Assembly: GCF_003481985.1 (NCBI RefSeq)
Contig: NZ_QUMD01000003.1
Span: 124,001 to 188,000 of the forward strand
DNA length: 64,000 bases
Reading direction: 5' to 3'
Source: Clostridium sp. OF09-36
Lineage (GTDB): Bacteria; Bacillota; Clostridia; Lachnospirales; Lachnospiraceae
This document shows positions 25,555 through 35,452 of this stretch, piece by piece. Numbering within the stretch: the stretch's first letter is position 1; each line of letters starts with the position of its first letter. The notes beneath the pieces are model-generated. The model had not been told where the DNA came from. It saw nothing but the letters and a program-made list of their open reading frames with translations, and did not search any database. The position numbers and the translations under genes were made by a program.

Positions 25555-27627
25555 ATGTTTGATGAGCATCAGGAAAATGGAATGAACCGGCAGGCATTGT
25601 TTACGGATGAGACGCAGGATTACCGCAGACCGGAAGAACCGAACGCGGGCGAGACTGTAACGCTCCGCTTTCGCACCGCGAAGGACGATGTCGACCGGGT
25701 TTTTTATATTGAGGAAGATAAAAATATTCAGGCAGAGATGCGAAAGGTATCTTCGGACCGCCTGTTTGATTACTATGAATACCGGATGGAGGCGGACAGT
25801 GAGCCACAGCGGTATTATTTCCAGGTGGTGAAGGACAATGAAATCTGCTATTTTAACAGATTAGGAGCTACCATGGACATCCAGAGCTGCTATGCATTCC
25901 GCATCACCCCGGGATTCCATACGCCGGAGTGGGCGAAGGGCGCAGTCATGTACCAGATCTTTGTGGACCGCTTCTGCAATGGAGACAAGAGCAATGATGT
26001 GACAGAGTGTGAGTATGTCTACATTGGGTGTCCGGTACACCGGGTTACGGACTGGAGCACTAACCCGTCTACGATGGATGTAGGCTGTTTCTACGGCGGT
26101 GACCTGCAGGGCGTGTGGGACAAGCTGGATTACCTGCAGTATCTGGGGGTGGAGGTCATCTACTTCAATCCGCTGTTTGTTTCCCCATCCAACCACAAGT
26201 ATGACAGCCAGGATTATGACCACATCGATCCGCACTATGGCGTGATCGTTAAAGACGGCGGAGAAGCGGTGGCAGAGAATGCAGTGAACAATGACCATGC
26301 AACCCGCTACCAGATGCGCAGCGCAGACCCGGAAAACCTGGCTGCCAGCGATGCATTTTTTGCCCGCTTTATGGAAGAGGTCCACAAGCGCGGCATGCGC
26401 GTTATCATCGATGGTGTGTTTAACCACTGTGGTTCCTTTAACAAGTGGCTGGACCGCGAGAAGATCTATAGCAACCAGGGCAGCTACGAACCAGGTGCTT
26501 ATGAGAGCAAAGAGAGTCCGTACTGCAGCTTCTTTAAGTTTTATAATGAGGATGCGTGGCCGGATAACGGTACCTACGACGGCTGGTGGGGACACGATAC
26601 CCTGCCGAAGTTAAACTACGAGGATTCGCCGAAGCTGTTCGAATACATTATGAAGATTGCCCGTAAGTGGGTATCTGCGCCGTACCAGGTAGACGGCTGG
26701 CGTCTGGACGTGGCAGCCGATCTGGGCCATAGCAGTGAGTATAACCACAAATTCTGGCAGGAATTCCGGAAGCATGTCAAAGAGGCAAATCCGGAGGCTA
26801 TCATTCTGGCAGAGCATTACGGGGACCCAAGCAGCTGGCTGGCCGGAGACCAGTGGGATACCGTCATGAACTACGATGCGTTTATGGAGCCGCTTACCTG
26901 GTTTTTAACCGGTATGGAAAAGCACAGCGATGAGTATAATGGTGCCCTCTACGGTGATGGCGTCAGCTTTTTCCGATCTATGTATTACCACATGAGCCGG
27001 ATGCAGACCCAGTCTGTATTGGTGGCTATGAACCAGTTGTCAAACCACGACCATAGTCGTTTCCTGACCAGGACCAACCAGATCGTGGGACGTCTGGCCA
27101 GTGCGGGTGCGAAGATGGCAGAATTTGGAATTAATTACGGAACCTTCCGGGAAGCCATCATGGTGCAGATGACCTGGCCTGGCGCACCGACCCTGTATTA
27201 CGGAGACGAGGCAGGCGTGTGCGGCTGGACTGACCCGGATAACCGCCGGACGTATCCGTGGGGATCCGAGGATTTTGAACTGATCGAGTATTACCGTTAT
27301 CTCATTGACCTGCACAAGAAGCTTCCGGCCCTGCGCCGCGGCTCCTTAAAGCAGCTTCAGGCAGACCGCCAGCTCATCATGTATGGCCGCATGAGCGGGG
27401 AAAATAAGTGCGCGATCATCATCAACAACCGCGGCGATGGCAGAACCGTCAGCGTGCCGGTTTGGGAGCTTGGCATTACCGATGAAGATGTGATCACCCG
27501 CATGATGATGTCCTATGAGAGCGGCTATAACGCAGGACGGGTAGACTACCATGCAGACCACGGATATCTGACACTGGAGGTACCGGCGCACAGCGGCGTG
27601 CTGTTGTCCAGTGGGGTGCTGGTGTAA
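25555..27627 (+). CDS. GH13 alpha-glucan hydrolase (neopullulanase/cyclomaltodextrinase-like)
   Basis: 690 residues. An N-terminal beta domain of about 115 residues precedes the barrel, which starts at WAKGAVMYQIFVDRFCNGD. All catalytic residues are visible: nucleophile Asp in VDGWRLDVAADL, acid Glu in IILAEHYGDPS and transition-state Asp in QLSNHDHSRFL. VIIDGVFNHCG is conserved region I. There is no signal peptide, so it should act in the cytoplasm on imported maltooligosaccharides. The ATG at 25555 has AAGGAG 8 bases before it. It is a single gene closed by a terminator. Confidence 0.88.
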   Translation: MFDEHQENGMNRQALFTDETQDYRRPEEPNAGETVTLRFRTAKDDVDRVFYIEEDKNIQAEMRKVSSDRLFDYYEYRMEADSEPQRYYFQVVKDNEICYFNRLGATMDIQSCYAFRITPGFHTPEWAKGAVMYQIFVDRFCNGDKSNDVTECEYVYIGCPVHRVTDWSTNPSTMDVGCFYGGDLQGVWDKLDYLQYLGVEVIYFNPLFVSPSNHKYDSQDYDHIDPHYGVIVKDGGEAVAENAVNNDHATRYQMRSADPENLAASDAFFARFMEEVHKRGMRVIIDGVFNHCGSFNKWLDREKIYSNQGSYEPGAYESKESPYCSFFKFYNEDAWPDNGTYDGWWGHDTLPKLNYEDSPKLFEYIMKIARKWVSAPYQVDGWRLDVAADLGHSSEYNHKFWQEFRKHVKEANPEAIILAEHYGDPSSWLAGDQWDTVMNYDAFMEPLTWFLTGMEKHSDEYNGALYGDGVSFFRSMYYHMSRMQTQSVLVAMNQLSNHDHSRFLTRTNQIVGRLASAGAKMAEFGINYGTFREAIMVQMTWPGAPTLYYGDEAGVCGWTDPDNRRTYPWGSEDFELIEYYRYLIDLHKKLPALRRGSLKQLQADRQLIMYGRMSGENKCAIIINNRGDGRTVSVPVWELGITDEDVITRMMMSYESGYNAGRVDYHADHGYLTLEVPAHSGVLLSSGVLV

Positions 27628-27716
27628 GGAATGTTCGGCCGGTGTCTGTATGACAGAACGCATATAGACTGCAGTTTTGCGGAAGAATATAGAGAAATGA
27701 TGTAAATCAGATAAAG

Positions 27717-27762
27717 AAAAGACCTTCGTACCGGGAACTTACCACGGTGCGGAGGCCTTTTT
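27717..27762 (+). terminator. Intrinsic terminator after the GH13 gene
   Basis: A 17-base arm at 27717-27733 pairs with 27744-27760 (one mismatch and a few G-T pairs) and is followed by T residues. Confidence 0.8.
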
Positions 27763-27818
27763 TGGCAATTTGTATATATAAAAGTAAATGGAAAGTAAAT
27801 GGAAAAGCAAAAAACTGC

Positions 27819-27847
27819 TTGCTTTTTGGCAGTTGGTATGATAATAT
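27819..27847 (+). promoter_or_regulatory. Promoter of the tRNA-Tyr/tRNA-Leu pair
   Basis: TTGCTT (27819-27824), 17 bases, TAATAT (27842-27847); the first tRNA starts 26 bases after the -10. Confidence 0.6.
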
Positions 27848-27872
27848 AATTTTTGCTTGTCGAAGCTAGTAT

Positions 27873-27954
27873 GGATGGGTTCCCGAGTGGCCAAAGGGGG
27901 CAGACTGTAAATCTGTTAGCTGTGCTTTCGGTGGTTCGAATCCACCTCCATCCA
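27873..27954 (+). tRNA. tRNA-Tyr (GTA)
   Basis: 82-base class II tRNA. The acceptor stem GGATGGG/TCCATCC and the T-arm GGTGG-TTCGAAT-CCACC are clear. The anticodon stem CAGA/TCTG encloses the loop with GTA. A long variable arm fits tyrosine in bacteria. CCA is not encoded. Confidence 0.95.
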
Positions 27955-27971
27955 TTTCCTGAAAAGGATAT

Positions 27972-28056
27972 GCCGCAGTGGCGGAACTGGCAGACGCACA
28001 GGACTTAAAATCCTGCGGGACTAATCTCCCGTGCCGGTTCGATTCCGCCTGCGGCA
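27972..28056 (+). tRNA. tRNA-Leu (TAA)
   Basis: 85-base class II tRNA: acceptor GCCGCAG/CTGCGGC, anticodon stem AGGA/TCCT around a loop carrying TAA, long variable arm, T-arm with GGTTCGATTCC. CCA is not encoded. It follows tRNA-Tyr by 17 bases. Confidence 0.95.
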
Positions 28057-28063
28057 TTTACGT

Positions 28064-28103
28064 GAAAAAGGTATTTCTGTACTTACAGAGATACCTTTTT
28101 TTT
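28064..28103 (+). terminator. Intrinsic terminator of the tRNA pair
   Basis: AAAAAGGTATTTCTGT pairs with ACAGAGATACCTTTTT around the loop ACTT and ends in eight T. Confidence 0.9.
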
Positions 28104-28209
28104 CGTGAATCGTGTATAATGTGCGCGAAGGCAAAAGTGAACGTGGAACACATGTGGACACGCATGCTTGCATGCGGTGGACAAAAAATAAAGAAAAGAG
28201 GTAAAGAAC

Positions 28210-28638
28210 ATGATTCGAAATTCAGCACGCGAGATGATCCTTTATTATAATCCGCAGCCATCATCAAAGGTAATGAAGCTAAAAGGGGTATTGGTGCGTA
28301 TGGGAATCCGGATCCGCAATGTAGGTCCGGAACAGGTGATGGAAACAGTGGGTGCGCTTGCAGGTCTTGCAGGGTTTGAAAAGGTGGGAAATTTGGAGGA
28401 ACAGGGAAACGAGAATCCAGCAAAGGTGATACCGGAGGAAGTGCTGGTCATGCATGGCTTTACCAGCCGCCGGATCGATGAACTGTTAGCTGCCTTGCGG
28501 AAGGCCGGAGTACCTAAGGTGGAATTAAAAGCAATTATCACACCAACTAATGCAAGCTGGACCTTTTACCATTTATATGAGGAAATAAAGGAAGAACATG
28601 AGCGCATGAAACAGTCTGCGGCAGAGCCTCAGAAATAG
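28210..28638 (+). CDS. DUF3783-like small protein
   Basis: 142 residues, soluble, with no signal peptide. The middle part EEVLVMHGFTSRRIDELLAALRKAGVPKVELKAIITPTNASWTF resembles the DUF3783 domain of Clostridia, whose function is unknown. AGAGG lies 8 bases before the ATG. A TATAAT-like sequence is near 28115. The next gene, encoding a lipoprotein, starts about 50 bases later; a functional link is not evident. Confidence 0.6.
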   Translation: MIRNSAREMILYYNPQPSSKVMKLKGVLVRMGIRIRNVGPEQVMETVGALAGLAGFEKVGNLEEQGNENPAKVIPEEVLVMHGFTSRRIDELLAALRKAGVPKVELKAIITPTNASWTFYHLYEEIKEEHERMKQSAAEPQK

Positions 28639-28688
28639 AGACAATGTTTTGCCATAGAAACCGGAACGATGAGAAGAAGGTGGTGAAG

Positions 28689-29972
28689 ATGGGAAGGAAG
28701 GCGACAAAGAGGACGGTGAAGATGCCAGGAAAGAAAACAGGAAAGAAAATAGACAAAAGAATGGTTCTGTTCATGCTGCTTTGTATGGTAGTGTGTCTTA
28801 CGGCCTGTATACCGGAGGTGGTGAGCCAGCCGGAGAAAAAGACGGTGCTTCAGCTATGGCATTATTGGGGAAGCGAAGATGCCAGGCATTGTCTTGCATC
28901 GCTGATTCAGAAATTTAATGAAACCCATGAAGAGATTGAAATCCAGGCAAATTATATTGCGGATGAAGATTTTAAGAAAAGGCTGATTCTTGCTGCAGCA
29001 GAGGGGGAAACTCCAGATCTGGTCGTGGTTGATTCTTCGGATATCCAGTATTACGATAAGGCAGGAATCTTACAGGACCTGTCATCTGATATCCGTAAGG
29101 AAGATTACCTGTCCAGGGCATTGATCAGCTGCCACCGCGAAGACGGGCATCTGGTTGGTCTGCCATTGGGAATGAATTGTCTGATGTTTTATTATAATAT
29201 AGATATTTTGAGCCAGGCTGGCGTAGAGCCGCCTAAGACACTGGAAGAATTCGTGAAGGCTGCAGAGCGTGTTACCTCAGAACGGGTATCTGGCTGCGCA
29301 TTTCCTGCATTGCAGAGTGAGGAAAGCAGTTTTTGCTTTTTACCAATTCTCTGGAATTATGGGGGAACGCTGGCACAGATCGACTCTTTGGCTGGAGAGC
29401 AGGCATTTGGCTTCTTGAAGCAGCTGGCCGAGAATGGGGCACTCAGCGAGGACAACGTAAATATGACTCTTTCCGATATTGCATGGGAATTTGCCAATGA
29501 AAACATTGCTATGGTCTTTATGATATCGGGCTATGAAAATGAGATCCGGGAAGAAAATCCAGATCTTCATTTTGCAGTGACCAGACTTCCATGTGGGGAA
29601 AATTCGATCACAGTCAGTGGTGGAGAGGTGCTTGCCGTGGCTTGCCAGGAGCATGAGGCAGAGGCAAGGGAATTTGTGAGATATATGGCAGAGCCGGAAC
29701 AGACTAGCCAGTATATAGAAAGCATGGGATACCTGTCTGCCAGAAAGGATCTTTTGAAGGCGCAGATTCAGAACAATCCGGAAAAGAAAGCGTGCTGGGA
29801 TTACTTAAAGGAAGCGAAGCTCCGGGAGAGAGAGGCTTACTGGCCGTCGCTTTCCATGGAGCTTGCGGAAAGCATCAACCGGGTTATTCTGGGGCAAGAT
29901 GAACCAGAAGAATTAGAGCAGCTGTCTGAGCGGATCAACCGGATCAGGAGGGAAAGTTATGAAAAAGAGTAG
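28689..29972 (+). CDS. Extracellular solute-binding lipoprotein (sugar ABC type)
   Basis: 427 residues. A basic start and a hydrophobic core lead to the lipobox LTAC with the lipidated cysteine at residue 40. The mature part is of the family 1 solute-binding type (VLQLWHYWGSEDARH, IQANYIADEDFKKRL, DLVVVDSSDIQYYD, GLPLGMNCLMFYYNIDIL). The gene overlaps the histidine kinase gene by 14 bases and there is no permease nearby. It probably supplies the ligand signal to the kinase, or shares a permease encoded elsewhere. The ATG at 28689 follows AAGGTGG; an ATG at 28644 is possible. Confidence 0.82.
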   Translation: MGRKATKRTVKMPGKKTGKKIDKRMVLFMLLCMVVCLTACIPEVVSQPEKKTVLQLWHYWGSEDARHCLASLIQKFNETHEEIEIQANYIADEDFKKRLILAAAEGETPDLVVVDSSDIQYYDKAGILQDLSSDIRKEDYLSRALISCHREDGHLVGLPLGMNCLMFYYNIDILSQAGVEPPKTLEEFVKAAERVTSERVSGCAFPALQSEESSFCFLPILWNYGGTLAQIDSLAGEQAFGFLKQLAENGALSEDNVNMTLSDIAWEFANENIAMVFMISGYENEIREENPDLHFAVTRLPCGENSITVSGGEVLAVACQEHEAEAREFVRYMAEPEQTSQYIESMGYLSARKDLLKAQIQNNPEKKACWDYLKEAKLREREAYWPSLSMELAESINRVILGQDEPEELEQLSERINRIRRESYEKE

Positions 29973-31676
29973 AAGCCTGCGGTCTATGATCATATTTCTG
30001 GCGGTTGTCCTGGTGATTCCGATCCTGTGTTTTTCCCTTTACCTGCAGGCACAGACCTGGAAGATCATGAAACACAACCTGCAGCGGGAGCTGAGCGGGG
30101 AATTGAATACGGCCGACCATATACTGCAGATGATTGTGGACAAATATGATATGGTCCTTTACGATTTCTGCACGGACGATGCGATGATCGAGCTGGTAGA
30201 AGACATCAATGAATCGGAAAAACCATCTGATGCGCTAAAGTACCAGATCCGGCGTAATCTGGCACACATCTGTAACCGGAATGAAGGGGTAGAGGGAATC
30301 ACCCTGATAACAGAATCGGGACAGGTCTGCTTTTATGATAAGAGAGCAGCCTCTTTTGTTTCTACAAAGTGGGCAAACCGGATTTCGGTCAGCGATATAC
30401 AGGATCAGATGGCGCTGTACCGCGGGAGTTCTGAGGTCATCGGTGAGGCGGAGCATCCGGTTCATATGTTCCAGCTGGTCCGGCGTCTGGCAGATTACCG
30501 GAATATCAACCGCAGGATCGGAACCGTCATCCTGAGTGTGGACCAGTCTGTACTATGGAAGGAGATTCAGGTCAGTGCCCAGTCATCGGTTTATGTCTGT
30601 GAATCGGGACAGATCATTGCTGCCGCTGATACGAAGCAGATTGGAAGCAGTATTTTATCGAAGCCGCAGCGGGGATACCGGGTGCTGCAGACAAAAAATA
30701 AAAAAACAGGATGGGATGTCTATCATTTTTATGAGACGGCCCAGTTTGAGCAGATGGTATTTACCAATATCTGCATTGGATTGGGAACACTTGCAGCCCT
30801 GATGCTGCTTTCCCTAACACTGGTCAGTCTGATGACAGGCCCCATGCTGGAGCAGGTGGGCCGCTTAGGATATGCGATGTCAGAGATTGAAAATGGAAAT
30901 TTTTCCGTGCAGATCCCACTAGCATCCCAGCCTGCCAATGAATTGGAGCGGATCTCAGCCGGTTTTAACGAGATGTCTGTTCAGCTAAAGAAGCTGATGG
31001 AGGCAGTAAAGCAGTCTACCGTGGAACAAAAAAATGCAGAGCTTCAGGCCATGGAGGCGCAGATCGATCCCCATTTTCTGTATAATACCCTGGATACCAT
31101 TAACTGGAAAGCTCTGGAGTGCGATGAATTTGAAATCAGCAGTATGGTTGGGGCATTGGCAGATATTTTGCGCTATTCTATCCGGAACCCTGGGGATATG
31201 GTGAGCATCAGCCAGGAATTATCCTGGCTGGAGCGTTATATCATGCTGCAGAAGGAAAAGCTGGACCAGCCTCTTTCGGTTGTTACGGATATCCCCAAGG
31301 AGCTGATGGGATACCGGATCCACAAGCTCCTGTTACAGCCTTTTGTAGAGAATGCGATCAATCATGGATTCCGCCGCATGAAGGAGCCATGCCGGATTGA
31401 AATTTCCATGAAATTATCCGGAGAGCAGTTTTATATCCAGATTCATGATAATGGGTGTGGCATTTCGCCCGAACTTGTGAGAGAATTAAATAATAAGAAG
31501 AGCAGCGCCGGGGCACATGTGGCGTTGCCAATGTAAGAAAACGTCTGGAGCTCTATTATGGGGAAAATCACGGGATGTACTTCGAGAGCCGGGAAGGATC
31601 AGGAACCAGTGTGCATCTGTTTATTCGTGCGATACGTGGAGGCAGTCAGGATGAAGATAATAATAGTGGAAGATGA
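29959..31676 (+). CDS. YesM-type sensor histidine kinase, one frameshift
   Basis: About 572 residues after repair. Membrane helix near residues 10-26, a roughly 230-residue extracytoplasmic sensor region, second helix near 275-297, a HAMP domain (MLEQVGRLGYAMSEIENG), and the His_kinase/HATPase pair of the LytS/YesM group with AQIDPHFLYNTLDTINW (phosphorylated His), VENAINHGF and HDNGCGI. One G is missing at about 31521, after which the frame continues NVRKRLELYYGENHG to the stop at 31674-31676, overlapping the regulator start by 26 bases. It likely senses a carbohydrate with the lipoprotein before it. Confidence 0.85.
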
Positions 31677-33185
31677 AAAGTCTATTCGCAGCGGACTTGC
31701 AAGGATGCTGCCGAAGCTGGATCCAGAATATGAGGTAGCCGGTGCTGCAAAGGACGGACAGGAAGGATACCAGCTTATTTCCGGCGAAAATCCAGATCTG
31801 GTGATCATGGATATTGAAATGCCGGAGATGGATGGTCTGACGATGCTGGAGAAGCTGCGGGAAAACGGGTTTCAGGGGAAAGCGATCGTTTTAACGGCAT
31901 ACTCTGATTTTTCCTATGCAAAGCGGGCCATTGAGCTGGGAATTGAGAATTATCTGTTAAAGCCGATCAAGATTGAGGAGCTGAAAAAGACTCTCCAGGG
32001 AGTCAGTGCGTCTTTAAAGCAGGCTGCAGGAACCAGAAAAATCCAGGAAAAGCTGCTTTCACTGGAGCAGATTTTCCGTTCCGCCCTGCTTGCGGAGCTG
32101 GATGTGGACGAAGAACTGGAAAACTATACAGAAGCGGCGTATGGTCTTGACAGCATGGTACCTTTGCAATCATGATGGCCTATCTCAGCGATTACTATGA
32201 CAATTATTATGAGCCTGCTGAACGCTTTCTGGAGCCGTATGTGAAGGCAGGAAGTGAATATAAGGCCTGTATGCTGACAACGGTGCGTTACCGGGCGATC
32301 GTTGTGATCTTCTACCAGATGAAGGATCCGGAAAAGATCAGGAACTGGTATGAGAAGCAGGTGATTCCGGCAGCTTACCGCACGCTGGAGCATGCTCCGA
32401 TCTTTAGCTGGACAATTTGTCAGGGACTGGCGGAATTCTCAGCGGGATTTGAGAAGCTGGAGCATGCCAGAATGTGGAAGCTATGCTTCCCGGAAGGAAA
32501 CCTGATGACGGAAGAACAGATTGGTGCGACCCAGACAGTGCCGATAAAATATTCACTGGATTTAGAGTCCCAGCTGAAGCAGGCTGTGGTGAAGCGGGAT
32601 AAGGAAGCATATGACCGTATTCTGGAGCAGATCATTGCGTACTGTGTAGAAGAGCCGCATCATCCAGATGAGATCCGGGAATCCTGGACAAGGCTGGTGG
32701 TAGCCCTGGTTACTGTTTCTGACTCGATGGGGCGCGGAACCGATAACATTTCCATGCAGCACATTGTCGGGGAATTGTCCCAGGCAATTTCATGGCAGCG
32801 TATCAGGGAGCTGATGCAGCATTTTTATGAGGAAATCACAGGAGGATTAGAGCGTCCGGAAAATGTCAGCCTGCTGGTAAAGAAGGCTCTCTCCATGATG
32901 GAAGCTTACTACAGTCAGGGAATCACGCTGGAAGAGCTGGCCGGGCGTCTTTGCGTGACAGATGAGTATTTGAGCATGCTGATCAAAAAAGAAACGGGCA
33001 TGTCTTTTACAGAAACCGTGCGGAAGATGCGGATCGAGCGCATCAAAGAGCTTCTTTTGCATTCCGGGCTGAAACTGAACCAGATCGCGGAAATGGTGGG
33101 ATATTCGGACCCAAAGTATATGAGCAAGGTATTTAAAGAGGAGGTTGGCATGCTTCCTGCACAGTTCCGGAAAGAAAATCATTGA
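31651..33185 (+). CDS. YesN-type AraC-family response regulator, one frameshift
   Basis: About 511 residues after repair. Receiver domain at the N-terminus with MKIIIVEDEKS, the phosphorylated Asp in VIMDIEMPEMDG and LKPIKIEEL. A long middle region follows, and a C-terminal AraC-type double helix-turn-helix (EEYYSQGITLEELAGRL-like, MLIKKETGMSFTETVRKMRIE, YSDPKYMSKVFKEEVG). One C is missing at about 32161; SMVPFAIMMAYLSDYY is restored by CCC. Partner of the kinase before it. Start at 31651 with GGAGG 9 bases before. Confidence 0.86.
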
Positions 33186-33339
33186 TAAAGGAATAACACC
33201 TTAAATAGTTACTCCTTTTTTAAAAATTTCCTCTTTGCATTTTCTGCGAAAATGGTAGAATAATGTCAACATAAAGAAGATGACATAAAACAAATTGATC
33301 ATATTTTTCGTTTTTCGCAGATTTAAAGGAGTGACCATT

Positions 33340-33570
33340 ATGAGAGAGATAAATCTGACTTTCCGGAATCCGGATGAAGTACTGGAGTTTGTAAAAACGG
33401 TAGAGCAGTATCCTTTTGATATGGATCTTTGCCGTGGAAGTGTTGTAGTAGATGCAAAGTCTTTACTGGGAATCATGAATCTTGGTTTTAACCAGACTGT
33501 AAACTTAAAAATCTACAGCAACGACTGCACAGATCTTTTCCACAACATCGAGAAGTACAAAGCAGCATAA
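33340..33570 (+). CDS. HPr-like protein without the active-site histidine (Crh-like)
   Basis: 76 residues with the HPr fold. The regulatory serine region is kept (VVVDAKSLLGIMNLGFNQ, matching the Ser46 helix of HPr). At the position of the His15 loop the sequence reads TFRNPDEVLEFVKTV, with no histidine anywhere in it. It therefore cannot pass phosphate in the phosphotransferase system but could be phosphorylated on serine by HPr kinase, as Crh is in Bacillus, and so serve catabolite control. AAAGGAG is 7 bases before the ATG; a terminator follows. Confidence 0.78.
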   Translation: MREINLTFRNPDEVLEFVKTVEQYPFDMDLCRGSVVVDAKSLLGIMNLGFNQTVNLKIYSNDCTDLFHNIEKYKAA

Positions 33571-33607
33571 GAATACGAGACTTTCAATTTATTTGTTCCC
33601 CCATACC

Positions 33608-33642
33608 AGACAGAATGGCGCAAGCTGTTCTGTCTTTTATTT
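33608..33642 (+). terminator. Intrinsic terminator of the HPr-like gene
   Basis: AGACAGAA (33608-33615) pairs with TTCTGTCT (33628-33635), followed by TTTATTTT. Confidence 0.75.
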
Positions 33643-33735
33643 TATGGAGAGATGTGGTAAAATGTCACGAGGACATGATCACGTTTTAGAAGAAAAGATG
33701 TTACTGAACAGTAACGAAGAAAGGTGAGGGGAGAA

Positions 33736-35040
33736 ATGTACAAGATTGTTTCACGGTTACTGATTTACGGCGATATGCCGAAGGATACCATCTTAATGCA
33801 GCTGGCAGATATCACCCGGAAGGCAGATGACAAAAGCCAGACAAAGGAAGAGCTGGTTACCAGAACATTTACCCAGGTAAAGCACCTGCTCCAGGTGGCA
33901 ACCGATTATGGTTTTGACAAGAATTTATGGCAGAATTACCTGACATTTTTGCTGATCACCAATGAGAACCCGTTCAGCATTACCTGCGAGAAGGTGGGCG
34001 CTAACGATGGAAGTGTTAATTACTTTGCAAAGAGTGATTTTAAAGCATTTATGGAGCTGTTCCATTATGATTTCAGTGGTCTGGAGGGATACCTGGGGAT
34101 TGACTGTTTCACCCGCCTGACCGATTATAAGGCAATTGGGAAAAAAGAACTGATGTATAATAAAAATGTGAGCGAGAAGGTCCGTATGCTGAGTGAAAAG
34201 CTGGCGGCTGCACCGGATGAGGACAAGTTCTTTGACGCAGTGACGAACTTCTATAAAGCTTATGGCGTTGGTATGTTTGGCCTGAATAAGGCATTCCGCA
34301 TCCAGTCCAGGGAAGATGGCGGCGTAAACTTCTGCGCGATCAACAACATGGATGCCGTCATGCTGGATGACCTGATCGGATACGAGATCCAGAAGAAAAA
34401 GCTGGTCGACAATACCCTGGCATTTGTGGAGGGCAAAAAGGCCAACAACGTTCTGCTCTTTGGTGACAGCGGTACCGGTAAGTCTACCAGTATCAAAGCA
34501 ATCGTCAATGAGTTTTATGACCAGGGCCTGCGCATGATCGAAATCTACAAGCACCAGTTTAAGGACCTGTCTTCTGTGATCGCCCAGATCAAGAACCGTA
34601 ACTACCGTTTCATTATCTATATGGATGATCTTTCCTTCGAGGAATTTGAGATTGAGTATAAGTTCCTGAAGGCAGTCATTGAGGGTGGCGTAGAGACCAA
34701 GCCGGATAATATCCTGATCTATGCAACCTCTAACCGCAGACACCTCATCAAAGAAAACTGGAGTGACCGCGACGATGTTGAGAGCCAGAACGGCATGCAT
34801 CGCTCCGACACCATGGAGGAAAAGCTTTCCCTGGTAAATCGTTTCGGCGTTACCATCAATTACTCTAAGCCGTCCCAGAAGGAGTATTTCAACATTGTCG
34901 TAGAGCTGGCACACCGTGCCGGACTGGCCATGTCAGATGACGAGCTCCGTGCGGAAGCAAACAAGTGGGAGTTAAGCCATGGCGGAATTTCCGGACGTAC
35001 TGCACAGCAGTTTATCAATTATCTGCTGGGAACCGTGTAA
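33736..35040 (+). CDS. DUF815-family AAA+ ATPase
   Basis: 434 residues. The N-terminal 215 residues are helical and unassigned. The ATPase core has Walker A LLFGDSGTGKSTSIKA near 240 and Walker B FIIYMDDLSFEEFE near 285. YATSNRRHLIKE carries the sensor, and VNRFGVTINYSKP follows. DUF815 proteins are widespread AAA+ proteins of unknown job. GAGGGGAG precedes the ATG. The short palindrome GTTACTGAACAGTAAC lies about 20 bases upstream of the start. Confidence 0.8.
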   Translation: MYKIVSRLLIYGDMPKDTILMQLADITRKADDKSQTKEELVTRTFTQVKHLLQVATDYGFDKNLWQNYLTFLLITNENPFSITCEKVGANDGSVNYFAKSDFKAFMELFHYDFSGLEGYLGIDCFTRLTDYKAIGKKELMYNKNVSEKVRMLSEKLAAAPDEDKFFDAVTNFYKAYGVGMFGLNKAFRIQSREDGGVNFCAINNMDAVMLDDLIGYEIQKKKLVDNTLAFVEGKKANNVLLFGDSGTGKSTSIKAIVNEFYDQGLRMIEIYKHQFKDLSSVIAQIKNRNYRFIIYMDDLSFEEFEIEYKFLKAVIEGGVETKPDNILIYATSNRRHLIKENWSDRDDVESQNGMHRSDTMEEKLSLVNRFGVTINYSKPSQKEYFNIVVELAHRAGLAMSDDELRAEANKWELSHGGISGRTAQQFINYLLGTV

Positions 35041-35094
35041 AAAATTTAGTCATTCCATAAGACCGGGAAAAGAAAAGTTTGGATTCCTGTGTCA

Positions 35095-35157
35095 TACCGG
35101 CGAAAGAGAAAACTGCGGGAAATGGCGTATTTAAGCCATTTTTCCCGCAGTCGACCG
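35095..35157. terminator. Two-part hairpin after the DUF815 gene
   Basis: CTGCGGGAAATGGC (35113-35126) pairs with GCCATTTTTCCCGCAG (35135-35150), and outside it TACCGG near 35095 pairs with CCGGTA near 35153. No strong T-run follows, so it may be a weak or two-way stop. Confidence 0.5.
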
Positions 35158-35217
35158 GTACTGGAAAACCGTGAAAAACGGCTTTAAAATTTTTTTGAAA
35201 AAAGTTTTTAAAAAGTG

Positions 35218-35246
35218 TTGACAAAACAGGAAACATGCGGTATCAT
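35218..35246 (+). promoter_or_regulatory. Strong promoter of tRNA-Arg
   Basis: TTGACA (35218-35223), 17 bases, TATCAT (35241-35246), 45 bases before the tRNA. Confidence 0.8.
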
Positions 35247-35290
35247 ATACATCGTTGCAGCGAACAAGAGCTCAACAAAATAACAAATAT

Positions 35291-35364
35291 GTGTGCGTAG
35301 CTCAGCTGGATAGAGCACTTGGCTACGGACCAAGGTGTCGGGAGTTCGAATCTTCTCGCGCACG
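35291..35364 (+). tRNA. tRNA-Arg (ACG)
   Basis: 74 bases: acceptor GTGTGCG/CGCGCAC, D-arm with AGCTCAGCTGGATAGAGC, anticodon stem CTTGG/CCAAG around CTACGGA (anticodon ACG, read as ICG after A34 deamination), T-arm GGGAG-TTCGAAT-CTTCT. CCA is not encoded. Confidence 0.95.
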
Positions 35365-35367
35365 TAT

Positions 35368-35399
35368 AAAAAGGGCATTCCTGAAAAGGAGTGCCTTTT
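35368..35399 (+). terminator. Intrinsic terminator of tRNA-Arg
   Basis: AAAAAGGGCATTCCT pairs with AGGAGTGCCTTTT around GAAA and ends in T residues. Confidence 0.85.
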
Positions 35400-35452
35400 G
35401 TTTTATATGATTTTTGTTTTATGTGATTTGCGGGTTAATTTAACAGAAATGA

